This document shows positions 26,976-34,624 of a DNA stretch of 64,000 bases, piece by piece. The stretch is from positions 1-64,000 of the forward strand of contig DATGJI010000052.1 of NCBI GenBank assembly GCA_035295225.1, given 5' to 3'. Both the position numbers and the translations under genes were made by a program. Under the pieces are notes generated by a model. The model was not told where the DNA came from. It saw only the letters and a list, made by a program, of their open reading frames with translations, and did no database searches. Numbering within the stretch: position 1 is the stretch's first letter; the number at the start of each line of letters is the position of its first letter. Origin of the DNA: Candidatus Eremiobacteraceae bacterium (GTDB lineage: Bacteria; Vulcanimicrobiota; Vulcanimicrobiia; Eremiobacterales; Eremiobacteraceae).

Positions 26976-27574
26976 GCAGACTTTCGCCGTTCCGACCATC
27001 GCGTGAGCGTGATGAGTGGTAGGGCGGCAAGCCAGCAATACTCCACCGCCTCGGCTCCATACGGGAGCGCCCAGAGCGACGCCAGCATGACCACGCACAC
27101 GATGCCGCATCGGCGCGCGCGCCCCAATCCTTCGCGCCGGATGTCTGCGGGTTGGACGATGCGGTTGTCTCTAAGGCCCTTTGCGAAGAGCACGCTCATC
27201 AGGCCAAACACGAGGCCTAGACATCCCGCATATGTCACGACCGATTGCGCCTCGTCGGCGAACTTGAAGAATATCTGCAGCGCCACGCCGAGCATGACGA
27301 CTGACGCGAGGAGCATGAAGTTCAGCACGATCGAAAGCGCGTCGGCATAGAAGAAATATGCGAACAGCCGATTATGCATCCACCAGACGGAGCGTACGAT
27401 CGCGAAACTTGCGAGGAACGCGATGTAGGGAGCAGGATGCGAGACCACATCTTGGACGGACTTCGGCAATTGCAGATAAAACGCAAGACCGGACAGCGTC
27501 AATGCGATCACGATGTCGCTGAATGCTTCGAGGCGGTGAAGTATGTGTTCCTGATCGCCCCGAGACGATTGCAT
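26972..27574 (-). CDS. TMEM175/DUF1211 family potassium channel
   Basis: 200 residues with about six helices and the family signature RLEAFSD in helix 1 (RxxxFSD), followed by IVIALTLSGLAF. Bacterial TMEM175 proteins form tetrameric K+-selective channels lacking the classical filter. MxxNRLF-like (WWMHNRLFAYFF) and FAKGLRDNR segments fit the family. ATG 27574 is preferred; a GTG six bases upstream is also possible. A second family member is at about 40 kb. Confidence 0.85.
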   Translation of the reverse strand: MQSSRGDQEHILHRLEAFSDIVIALTLSGLAFYLQLPKSVQDVVSHPAPYIAFLASFAIVRSVWWMHNRLFAYFFYADALSIVLNFMLLASVVMLGVALQIFFKFADEAQSVVTYAGCLGLVFGLMSVLFAKGLRDNRIVQPADIRREGLGRARRCGIVCVVMLASLWALPYGAEAVEYCWLAALPLITLTRWSERRKSA

Positions 27575-27707
27575 AGCCACGAGGGCGGCGTTCGGCCAGT
27601 CGGATGGGCGGCCCTCGCCGACGCAAGACGCCGCGACGGGATGTCGTAGCCGGTTGACGAAATCGCGTCGTCCTCAGCTACGCGTTACCGATTTGAAGGA
27701 GTGACCG

Positions 27708-28079
27708 ATGGCGCAGACCGCGACGAAGATCAAAGGCATCGATGCCACCTATTACCTCGCGAAAGATGTGCCTCGCGCCAAGAAGTTCTACACGGAACTT
27801 CTCGGATTCGAGCCGACCATGACGTTTGGCGAAGCGGGCGCCGAGTGGACTTTCCCCGGCGGCGAATCATTCGGATTGTACAAGCCGTCCGATTCGCCGT
27901 GGCACGAAGGAAGCGGCGTGCTGTTCGCAACGGATGACATCAAGGCGACGATCGCCATGTGCAAGGCCCACGGCGTCGAACTCGAGGACGACGGTCAGCT
28001 TGAAGATACGCCAGTCTGCTTCATGGCGTTTGGCAAGGACACTGAGGGCAACAGATTCATCCTCCACCAACGCAAATGA
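27708..28079 (+). CDS. VOC family protein (glyoxalase/bleomycin-resistance fold)
   Basis: 123-residue single VOC module: IDATYYLAKDVPRAKKFYTEL at the first beta-alpha unit and EDTPVCFMAFGKDTEGNRFILHQRK at the end. A GAAGGAG ribosome site precedes the ATG. The substrate is unknown; such proteins often dimerise around a metal or bind a small toxin. It is clearly paralogous to the VOC gene at 50.5 kb, sharing the MAFGxDTEGNxFILHQxK ending. The 3' end shows a 13-bp tandem duplication. Confidence 0.88.
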   Translation: MAQTATKIKGIDATYYLAKDVPRAKKFYTELLGFEPTMTFGEAGAEWTFPGGESFGLYKPSDSPWHEGSGVLFATDDIKATIAMCKAHGVELEDDGQLEDTPVCFMAFGKDTEGNRFILHQRK

Positions 28080-28121
28080 CCAACGCAAATGATGGGCCGA
28101 CTGGCGTCGGCCCCTTCATTT
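28067..28121. repeat. 13-bp duplication plus family B hairpin
   Basis: CCAACGCAAATGA occurs twice in tandem (28067-28079 and 28080-28092), the first copy containing the VOC stop codon. It is followed by GGGCCGACTGGCGTCGGCCCC and TTCATTT (28094-28121), a family B repeat also present near 33.1, 37.8 and 62.6 kb. The hairpin arms GCCGAC and GTCGGC could terminate transcription of the VOC gene. Confidence 0.75.
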
Positions 28122-28152
28122 GGTAAATGACGAGCGGGTCGTGTCGGCTTCT

Positions 28153-28719
28153 TCATTTGATCCGCGGAACGTAGCGGAGCTGCACGACCCCGCTTGCAAA
28201 CGTCTGGATACCAGCCAGCGTCAGCTCGAGCGGCGTCTTGAGGCCGGGAAGAAACGGCTTGCCGCCGCCGATGGCGACCGGACTGACGTAAGCATGGATC
28301 TCATCGACGAGGCCCGCCTCGATAAACGTTGAGGCAAGGTCGGGGCCTCCGACATACATGTCCGTCCCCTCGCCGGATTTCAGCTTTTTCACTTCCTCTA
28401 CGGCGTTATCGCGAACAAGTCGGGCGCCGTGTTCGACCTTTTGCAGCGACCGCGAGAAGACGATATGCTCGGCGGCGTTCCAGAACCGCGCGAACTCAAG
28501 CGTCTCTCGTGTGCATTCAGGGTCGGACGCCGCCGTGGGCCAGTACTCCGCCATGACTTCCCATAAGCGTCGCCCGTAGAGGTGAGTTCTCATCGTAGCG
28601 AACAGCGCATTGTAGTGCTTGTGTATTTCGACGTCAGGCGTCGACCACTTGAACTCGCCATCGCGGTCCTCGACGAACAGATCGAGCGACGTGTTCATGG
28701 AATAGATCAGTTTGCGCAT
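28153..28719 (-). CDS. Dihydrofolate reductase family protein
   Basis: 188 residues of the RibD C-terminal/DHFR-like fold. It starts MRKLIYSMNTSLDLFVEDRDGEF, with LYGRRLWEVM in the middle and a GTDMYVGGPDLASTFIEAGLVDEIH nucleotide-site segment near the C-terminus, ending FASGVVQLRYVPR. This family includes many uncharacterised NADPH-dependent reductases; it is not a FolA enzyme by sequence. GGGAG lies seven bases before the ATG. It follows the ABC transporter gene by 4 bp. The TGA stop forms the start of a partial family B repeat. Confidence 0.86.
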   Translation of the reverse strand: MRKLIYSMNTSLDLFVEDRDGEFKWSTPDVEIHKHYNALFATMRTHLYGRRLWEVMAEYWPTAASDPECTRETLEFARFWNAAEHIVFSRSLQKVEHGARLVRDNAVEEVKKLKSGEGTDMYVGGPDLASTFIEAGLVDEIHAYVSPVAIGGGKPFLPGLKTPLELTLAGIQTFASGVVQLRYVPRIK

Positions 28720-28723
28720 TTCG

Positions 28724-30523
28724 TCACTCCCTGAATTGGGCGGCATAGAGCGCCGCGTAGGCGGCGCCGCGCGCGATAAGCTCGCCGTGAGTTCCCGCTT
28801 CAACGACGCGACCGCGATCGATGACGTAGATGACGTCGGCGCGCAGTACGGTCGAAAGCCTGTGCGCGACGACGAGGCTCGTCCTTCCCCGCATCAACGG
28901 CACGAGCGCATCTTGGATCAGTGATTCCGAAGTCGAGTCTAACGAACTTGTCGCTTCGTCAAGGATCAAGATGCGCGGATCCTTGAGCAACACGCGCGCG
29001 ATCGCCAACCGCTGGCGCTCGCCGCCTGAGAGCTTATGGCCGCGCTCTCCGACGACGGTTTCGTACGTGTCCGGTAGGGTCGAGATGAACGCATCGATAT
29101 TCGCGGCGCGGCACGCGGCCTGGAGCTCTTCAAGGCTCGCATCCGGCTTGCCATAGCGCAGATTCTCTGCGATCGTCGCATGGAAGAGAAACGTCTCTTG
29201 CGTCACGATCCCGATATTGCGGCGCAGGCTCTCCAATTCCAAATCTCGCACGTCGTGGCCGTCCACGCGCACGCTGCCCTCTTGGGGATCGTAAAAGCGC
29301 GGCACCAGATTGGCTATCGTCGTCTTGCCCGCGCCGCTCGGGCCGACGAGCGCGACGAGCTGACCCGGCCGGACGTGCAGTGTCACGCCATCGAGCACGA
29401 CGCGATCGGGCGCGTAGCTGAATCGCACGCTCTCGAAATCGATCGTGCCCTTCGACAGTCCGAGATCGATCGCGCTTGGGGAGCGCGGAACCTCCGGCGG
29501 CATGTCGAGATAGGCGAAGATCCGCTCGAAGACGGCAAACGCGCTCACCACCTGCACCTGCACGCCCACAAGCGCCGACGCCGGTCCGTACAAGCGCGCG
29601 AGATACTGCACGAACGCGACGATCACGCCGATCGTCATCACGCCCCGGACTGCGAGAAGGCCGCCGCCCAGCCAGATCATCGCGGGGCCGATGACGAGCA
29701 ATGCCATGACGATCGCGAGAAACCAGCGGCCGACCATCGCAAGATTGATCTCGAGCTTCATCAGCTGCGTGCCCGCGTCGTGGAAGCGCACGGCCTCGCG
29801 ATTCTCGCGCACGAACGATTTGATCAACGTGATGCCGGAAAGCGAAAGCGTCTCTTGGATCAGGCTCTCGATGACGTCGCGCTGCTCGCGGGTCTGCTTG
29901 CGCACGGCGTACATGCGCGAGCCGACGGGATCGAGCGGCACGACCATCACCGGGATGACGACCAGCGAGAGCAGCGCGAGACGCCAATCCAAGATGAAGA
30001 TGGCGACGATGGTCGTGAGGATCCAGACCACGTTCTGCACGATGGAGGCGAGTGTGCCGGTCACGACGTTATCGATCGCATCGACGTCGCTTGAGACGCG
30101 ATTCATGATCTCGCCGGTCTTGGTAGACGTGAAGAACGACAGCGGCATGCGATGCAGATGGCTCACGAGCGCGTCGCGCATGTCGCGCATGATCCCCTCG
30201 CCGACGATGGCGTTGAGATAGCCTTGCCCGGCTCCGATCGCAGCTGAGGCGAGAGCGCTGCCCACCATACCGCCGACGTCGAACAGAAGCTCCGTCATAT
30301 TGTGATGCGGAATCGCGCTATCGATGATGCGCAACGTGAACAGCGGCGGCAGCAGTCCGAGCGCTCCCGACGCGAGGATGCACACGAGCGCCAGCGTCTC
30401 CTCGCGGACGTACGGGGCGAAGTAGCGCGCGACGCGACGCAAGTCGACGCGCGGACGCGTTTTCTTGTCCTTTGGATCGTACGATCGCGAGTGCATGATC
30501 GCGAATGGACTGGAGCCGAGCAT
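28724..30523 (-). CDS. ABC exporter, fused permease and ATPase (MsbA-like)
   Basis: About 599 residues. An N-terminal six-helix ABC type 1 exporter domain (roughly residues 30-320) is followed by an ATPase with Walker A LVGPSGAGKTT, signature LSGGERQRLAIARVLL, Walker B ILILDEATSSLD and the H-loop VVAHRLST. Half-transporters of this type dimerise to export lipids, drugs or peptides. ATG 30523 is chosen; a GTG at 30562 in the same frame would add 13 residues. The DHFR-like gene follows by 4 bp. It is divergent from the protease operon across about 140 bp. Confidence 0.93.
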   Translation of the reverse strand: MLGSSPFAIMHSRSYDPKDKKTRPRVDLRRVARYFAPYVREETLALVCILASGALGLLPPLFTLRIIDSAIPHHNMTELLFDVGGMVGSALASAAIGAGQGYLNAIVGEGIMRDMRDALVSHLHRMPLSFFTSTKTGEIMNRVSSDVDAIDNVVTGTLASIVQNVVWILTTIVAIFILDWRLALLSLVVIPVMVVPLDPVGSRMYAVRKQTREQRDVIESLIQETLSLSGITLIKSFVRENREAVRFHDAGTQLMKLEINLAMVGRWFLAIVMALLVIGPAMIWLGGGLLAVRGVMTIGVIVAFVQYLARLYGPASALVGVQVQVVSAFAVFERIFAYLDMPPEVPRSPSAIDLGLSKGTIDFESVRFSYAPDRVVLDGVTLHVRPGQLVALVGPSGAGKTTIANLVPRFYDPQEGSVRVDGHDVRDLELESLRRNIGIVTQETFLFHATIAENLRYGKPDASLEELQAACRAANIDAFISTLPDTYETVVGERGHKLSGGERQRLAIARVLLKDPRILILDEATSSLDSTSESLIQDALVPLMRGRTSLVVAHRLSTVLRADVIYVIDRGRVVEAGTHGELIARGAAYAALYAAQFRE

Positions 30524-30662
30524 GCCGACGCGCTTCGATTCGCCCGCACCGCCAACCCGCACATCACCTGCGGCTGAAGCCTAGCCTTTTTACCGGCTGC
30601 GCGACAGGCGCGGCGGTGTCATACTGTTACGTACTGGGGCAAGCATCGCGTGCCCACGCTAA

Positions 30663-31592
30663 ATGGAGCCACCAACTTTGAGCGCACTTGTATCACTTTC
30701 CGACGACGTCGCTGCGGCCGTTGCCAAGGCGTCCGACGCTGTTGTCGCCGTCGATGCGCGACGGCGCGCTACCTCAAGCGGAGTCCACTGGCGCGAAGGC
30801 ATCGTCGTGACCGCAGATCATACCGTGAAGCGCGATGCGGATATCGAACTCACCTTACCTGACGGACGTTCCGTGACCGCAGAACTCGTCGGTCGCGACC
30901 CGGGTGTGGATCTCACGGTTCTGCGATTTGACGGTTCCGGATTGCGCACTGCTGATTTTGCGCCGCCGGAGGATCTTGCGGTCGGGCGGATCGCGGTCGC
31001 GATCGCCCGGTCCGACGATGACGGCGTCGCCGCGACGATGGGCGTGATCAGCGCGCTCGGCGGTCCCTGGCGGACATGGCAGGGAGGCCGGGTCGAGCGT
31101 CTCATCAGACCTGACCTTACATTGTATAGCGGGTTCTCCGGCGGACCGCTGGTGGATGCGGTGGGGCGCGTCATCGGCATCAACACGAGCGGGCTCTCAC
31201 GCCAAACGGCTCTGACGCTGCCGGCCGCAACGGTCGATCGCACCGTGCAAGCCTTGCTCACTCGCGGCGGCACGGCCCGCGGCTACCTCGGGGTCGGGAT
31301 GCAGCAAGTCCGGATTCCGGACGACGTTCGTGAGGCATTGAAGATCGAGAACGAAGAGGCGGTCATCATCTTGTCGGTCGAGCCGGGCGGACCGGCCTCG
31401 CAGGCGGGGCTGCTCCTCGGCGACGTCTTGATCGCGCTCGACGGCAGTTCGGTCGCGGACGTCCGCGACGTCCTCGCCTACCTGAGCGACAACGCGGCGG
31501 GCCGCAAGGCAAGGGCGTCGATCATCCGCGCCGGTCGCGTGGTCGAAGTCGACATCGTGATCGGCGAACGCCCAGCTTATGAATCCGACTGA
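30663..31592 (+). CDS. S1C trypsin-like protease with PDZ domain, no signal peptide
   Basis: 309 residues. A trypsin-like domain has the triad His 53 (VTADHTV), Asp 83 (PGVDLTVLRF) and Ser 159 (SGFSGGPLVD), the last motif being GFSGGP instead of GNSGGP. It is followed by a PDZ domain from about residue 205 (RGYLGVGMQQV ... GLLLGDVLIALDGSSV). No signal peptide or membrane anchor is seen, so it is probably cytoplasmic, unlike DegP/DegQ. It overlaps the next protease gene by 14 bp and forms a three-gene operon with a regulator. Confidence 0.88.
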   Translation: MEPPTLSALVSLSDDVAAAVAKASDAVVAVDARRRATSSGVHWREGIVVTADHTVKRDADIELTLPDGRSVTAELVGRDPGVDLTVLRFDGSGLRTADFAPPEDLAVGRIAVAIARSDDDGVAATMGVISALGGPWRTWQGGRVERLIRPDLTLYSGFSGGPLVDAVGRVIGINTSGLSRQTALTLPAATVDRTVQALLTRGGTARGYLGVGMQQVRIPDDVREALKIENEEAVIILSVEPGGPASQAGLLLGDVLIALDGSSVADVRDVLAYLSDNAAGRKARASIIRAGRVVEVDIVIGERPAYESD

Positions 31593-32460
31593 CATGGCAT
31601 TTGATCTCGAGGTGGGCACCGAGCTCGCAAGGATGACCGCTCGCTCGACCGTTGAGCTCTCGGTGAACAATCGCGGCGGCGGATGCGGTATCATTTGGGA
31701 CCGCCAGACCATCGTGACCAACGCGCACGTGCTTGGTTCGGCTCGCAAAGCTCAGGTCAAGCTCCATGACGGCTCGACCGTTCGCGGCGAGGTCATGTTC
31801 CGAGACGAACAAAGGGATCTTGCCGAAGTGCGCTTTGACGCGCCTTCAGCCGATGTGCGTGGGGCGGCCATAGGAAGAGCGGCCGATCTGCGCGTGGGAG
31901 ACATCGTGGCGGCGTTCGGCGCGCCGTTGGGCATCGCCGGCGCGCTGACCCTTGGCATCGTCCATCGGAAGCCGGCGGATGCGGACGGCCGAATCCATCG
32001 TTGGATCGAAGCGGATGTCAGGCTCGCACCGGGTAATTCCGGCGGTCCACTCATGGATGCACGAGGGCGAGTCGTCGGCGTGAACAGCATGATCGCGTAT
32101 GGCCTGGCACTCGCGGTGCCGAGCGAAAGCGTCACGCGATTTCTTCGGCTGCGCGGTGACAGGTCTTGGTTAGGCATCACGGCCGAGCCAGTACGGTTGG
32201 ATGGGACGAAGGGCGCGTTCGGGCTGCTCATCGCCGAGGTCGCGCCCGGGGGGCCCGCGGCGCGCGCGGGCATCGTAGCCGGCGACGTGTTAGTCAGCGT
32301 TGAGGGCAGACCGTTCGATCGGCCGGGCGTGCTCGAGAACGAACTCGGCGATCGCGATCCCGGAACAACGCTGCGCGTCGCCGTCGTGCGGGGCGGTGCG
32401 CCGCGCGAGATCGTTGTGACGATCGGCTCGTCGAACGGGCGCGCCGACCGCGCTGCATGA
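31579..32460 (+). CDS. HtrA-like S1C protease with PDZ domain, no signal peptide
   Basis: 293 residues, homologous to the preceding gene but with the canonical active-site motif. The triad is His 50 (IVTNAHVLGS), Asp 80 (EQRDLAEVRF) and Ser 154 (APGNSGGPLMDA). A PDZ domain follows (WLGITAEPV ... GIVAGDVLVSVEGRPF). It also lacks a signal peptide. The pair probably forms a heteromeric or sequential proteolytic system in the cytoplasm. It overlaps the regulator gene by 4 bp. Confidence 0.9.
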   Translation: MNPTDMAFDLEVGTELARMTARSTVELSVNNRGGGCGIIWDRQTIVTNAHVLGSARKAQVKLHDGSTVRGEVMFRDEQRDLAEVRFDAPSADVRGAAIGRAADLRVGDIVAAFGAPLGIAGALTLGIVHRKPADADGRIHRWIEADVRLAPGNSGGPLMDARGRVVGVNSMIAYGLALAVPSESVTRFLRLRGDRSWLGITAEPVRLDGTKGAFGLLIAEVAPGGPAARAGIVAGDVLVSVEGRPFDRPGVLENELGDRDPGTTLRVAVVRGGAPREIVVTIGSSNGRADRAA

Positions 32461-33065
32461 TCCGCGTCGTCATCGCGAGCGATGCTCCGGAGCTGCGAGA
32501 ATCGATCGCATCGACTATCGATCGAGAGCCGGATTTCGAACTAACTGGAACTTCCACCGTCGCGAATGCCGCGGACGCAAAGGCGGCTGATGTCCTCGTC
32601 GTGCATCTTGGTCAGGCGGGCGATGCGCGGAGCATTGCAGCGCTTCCGAGCGCCGTGCTCGTCCTCACCGACGCATCGGGTGACGCGGCCGCAGCGCTGC
32701 TGCGTTGGGGTGCGCGCGGCGTCCTTCCGATCGAGACCGCCGACGAGTCGCTCATCGCGGCTGTCCGAGCCGCTGCTGCTGGCCTTGTGGTGGTCGCGCC
32801 GCAGACGGTCCTCGCTCTTGGATCCGTCGCTCCCGAAGCGCGCTGGACGGGCGACGTTCACGACGACTCTCGATTGACGCCGCGCGAGCGCGACGTCTTG
32901 CGGCTGCTCGCCGCCGGAACGGGGAATAAATCGATCGCCCGCAAGTTGAGCATCTCCGAGCACACCGTGAAGTTCCACGTCGCTTCGATTCTATCAAAGC
33001 TCGACGTCGGCTCGCGAACCGAGGCGGTCACCGAAGGCGTCCGCCGCGGTTTGGTGATGCTGTGA
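32457..33065 (+). CDS. LuxR-type regulator with degenerate receiver domain
   Basis: 202 residues. A receiver-like domain (residues 1-120) lacks the phosphoacceptor: the position normally occupied by Asp in the VxxxDxxMPG strand reads VLVVHLGQAGD, so His replaces Asp. The C-terminal LuxR helix-turn-helix is intact (RLTPRERDVLRLLAAG, NKSIARKLSISEHTVKFHVASIL). It likely responds to something other than phosphorylation, perhaps proteolysis by the two coupled proteases. No histidine kinase is adjacent. The stop is immediately followed by family B repeats. Confidence 0.88.
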   Translation: MIRVVIASDAPELRESIASTIDREPDFELTGTSTVANAADAKAADVLVVHLGQAGDARSIAALPSAVLVLTDASGDAAAALLRWGARGVLPIETADESLIAAVRAAAAGLVVVAPQTVLALGSVAPEARWTGDVHDDSRLTPRERDVLRLLAAGTGNKSIARKLSISEHTVKFHVASILSKLDVGSRTEAVTEGVRRGLVML

Positions 33066-33127
33066 TGAAGGGGCCGACTATGCTGAAGGGGCCGACTATG
33101 CTGAAGGGGCCGACGCCAGTCGGCCCA
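33066..33127. repeat. Tandem family B repeats
   Basis: Two tandem 18-bp units (TGAAGGGGCCGACTATGC at 33066-33083 and 33084-33101) are followed by a full hairpin unit with GGCCGAC, GCCAGTCGGCC at 33102-33127. The block starts at the base after the LuxR stop and fills the gap to the convergent HhH-GPD gene. The last unit can form a terminator-like stem. Confidence 0.8.
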
Positions 33128-33129
33128 GC

Positions 33130-33804
33130 TTACGTCCGCCTTTCGTAATACTCGCAGGAGCGCTTGATAACGCAAAGCTCGCATAGCGGCGCATTCCGTT
33201 TGCAGATCTCTCGTCCGTGCCGAGCCAAGACGTCGTTCGCCTCGATGAGCAGATCAAAATCGCGCTCGCTGAAATCTCCGGCCGCCGCCTGGACAGCGCG
33301 ATACGTCTGCGCATAACTCTTCTTCTCTTGCGCGACACCCAGTCGCGTGAGCACGCGCAAGCCGTTCGAATCGAGCGCGAGCACCGGCTGCGTCCGGCTC
33401 AAGAGCAATATCTTGTCGACGCCGGGTTCGCCGATCGCCGGAAATTTCTTCAGAAGCCGGCGACGGCGCTTCGGCTCCTCTCGCAAGACCGTCGCCGCGT
33501 CGCCGCCGAATTCTTCCAGTACAAGGCGAGCGGCTTCGCGCATGCGAGCCGCGCGAAGTTCCGGATAGACTCCGCCGGTTGCAGCAGCGGCGACCAGCGC
33601 AGCCTCCGATGCTTCCGATATCTGACGCGGCGTCAGACCGATGCTGCGGCGCAGGGCGTCAAAGGCAGCGCGGCGGCGATCGTCGGTCACAAGATACGCG
33701 ATATTCTCGTAGAGAACGAGAGCGAATGGATCGCGAGGCGGTTGACTGCGAGCCGCACCATAGGCGGCGGAGAGTCGAGCGACGATTCGTCGCAGATCGA
33801 TCAT
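33130..33804 (-). CDS. HhH-GPD DNA glycosylase with 4Fe-4S cluster
   Basis: 224-residue endonuclease III-superfamily protein. The Fe-S ligands are present as CKRNAPLCELCVIKRSC near the C-terminus (C-x6-C-x2-C-x5-C). The catalytic Asp is kept (VLALDSNGLRVLTRLG). In the helix-hairpin-helix LKKFPAIGEPGVDKILL, the position of the Nth lysine (GVGRKTA) is Pro by my alignment. It is therefore predicted to be a monofunctional glycosylase without beta-lyase activity, as in MutY-like members. ATG 33804 is chosen over a TTG at 33813. Confidence 0.82.
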   Translation of the reverse strand: MIDLRRIVARLSAAYGAARSQPPRDPFALVLYENIAYLVTDDRRRAAFDALRRSIGLTPRQISEASEAALVAAAATGGVYPELRAARMREAARLVLEEFGGDAATVLREEPKRRRRLLKKFPAIGEPGVDKILLLSRTQPVLALDSNGLRVLTRLGVAQEKKSYAQTYRAVQAAAGDFSERDFDLLIEANDVLARHGREICKRNAPLCELCVIKRSCEYYERRT

Positions 33805-33831
33805 CGCGTGCAAAGTTCAGTCCTTCGAGCA

Positions 33832-33861
33832 TTGACACCCGCAGTGCGCGCATGGTACTAT
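33832..33861 (+). promoter_or_regulatory. Sigma-70-like promoter for the 33.9 kb small ORF
   Basis: TTGACA at 33832-33837, an 18-bp spacer, then TACTAT at 33856-33861, predicting a start near 33868. It lies between the divergent HhH-GPD gene and the small reading frame at 33901. Confidence 0.6.
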
Positions 33862-33900
33862 TTTGTGAACCTTCTTGACAAGCGGAGGACACTTTACGAT

Positions 33901-34035
33901 ATGCAGATGACCACGACGCGGAATTGCACCAGCGGAAACCACGGCCTCGCCGTGATTCCGACTGTTGCGGCGCGCCGGCTTGTCAGCAATGGCGCGGCAG
34001 CGCCTCGCGGGGAGCGTCGACTCTATCGAGCGTGA
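33901..34035 (+). CDS. Small ORF of 44 residues, possible leader or small protein
   Basis: Encodes MQMTTTRNCTSGNHGLAVIP, TVAARRLVSNGAAAPRGERR and LYRA, a basic peptide with no membrane segment. GGAGGA at 33884-33889 lies 11 bases before the ATG, and a good promoter lies upstream. Two hairpins follow the stop within 60 bp. The promoter, ribosome site and terminators make expression likely; whether the peptide or the RNA matters is unknown. No family recognised. Confidence 0.45.
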   Translation: MQMTTTRNCTSGNHGLAVIPTVAARRLVSNGAAAPRGERRLYRA

Positions 34036-34040
34036 TCGAA

Positions 34041-34100
34041 CGAGCCTAAGGGCTCGAGATCATCGTGAGAGTCGAGGCCTCCGCAAAGCGGAGGTCTCTT
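34041..34100 (+). terminator. Tandem hairpins after the 33.9 kb small ORF
   Basis: First stem: CGAGCC at 34041-34046 with GGCTCG at 34051-34056. Second stem: GAGGCCTCCG at 34074-34083 with CGGAGGTCTC at 34089-34098, ten pairs including one G-U, followed by TTCATTT. The second resembles an intrinsic terminator with a short imperfect T tract. Confidence 0.6.
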
Positions 34101-34170
34101 CATTTATACCGCTGCGTTCGCACACGCGCGACGCAGCCTCTAGTTTGCTATGGAAAGGAGGAGAGATCAC

Positions 34171-34401
34171 ATGCACACCTACACGTGGTCGGCCGCGCGC
34201 CAACGTCGAGACGCGTTCTTGGCTGAAGCTGATTCGCGCCGGCTTGCGCGGCTTGCGGGTCGTCGTGGTTATCCCGCTCGTCGCCGCATCGCCGGATGGC
34301 TCGTGGAGCTTGGCTACTTCGTCGTCGACGCCGGAATGCGACTCGATCGCGGTCGTCACGCGAAGACGAAGTCGGGCGCACGCCTTCATCCGGTGCAATG
34401 A
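34171..34401 (+). CDS. MHTY-type small protein, copy 1
   Basis: 76 residues starting MHTYTWSAARQRRDAFLAEA and containing PARRRIAGWLVELGYFVVDA, GMRLDR. A strong AAGGAGGAG ribosome site sits about nine bases upstream. The same pattern occurs in the gene at 50199-50399; by eye, about 42 of the first 60 positions are identical with no gaps. The hydrophobic GWLVELGYFVV segment between basic and Arg/Asp residues suggests an amphipathic, membrane-associated helix. The family is not one I recognise. The region between it and the TonB receptor (34402-34624) holds no other convincing gene. Confidence 0.7.
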   Translation: MHTYTWSAARQRRDAFLAEADSRRLARLAGRRGYPARRRIAGWLVELGYFVVDAGMRLDRGRHAKTKSGARLHPVQ

Positions 34402-34624
34402 TCGCTACGTCGGAGAAAACATGATGATGTTCGAAGCACGATACATGAGAAGGGACGCGGCCGAATAAAAACGCGCTCCTTTTTCATTATGAGCTCGTTA
34501 ATTCGGCAAGAATAAGATGAATGCCGAACGCGCAAGACTTTTCGCGCATGCAAAAGAACCCGTCGCCTTATCATTATTGCAGACGTCTGCGTCGACACTC
34601 GGGCGTTTCTTGCGGAAGGCTATC

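Noticed and set aside
29180-30094. 304-codon plus-strand frame
   Set aside because: Antisense to the ABC exporter; His/Asp/Arg-rich shadow.
30600-30662. Possible mobile-element boundary near the protease operon
   Set aside because: No inverted repeats, target duplication or transposase seen.
33066-33127. Short tandem repeats resembling a CRISPR start
   Set aside because: Units are 18 bp with no unique spacers between them; they are partial family B hairpins.
34500-34527. Inverted TTCGGCA/TGCCGAA pair upstream of the TonB receptor
   Set aside because: Seven-base arms with a 14-base loop are weak and no factor or T tract is associated; could be chance.
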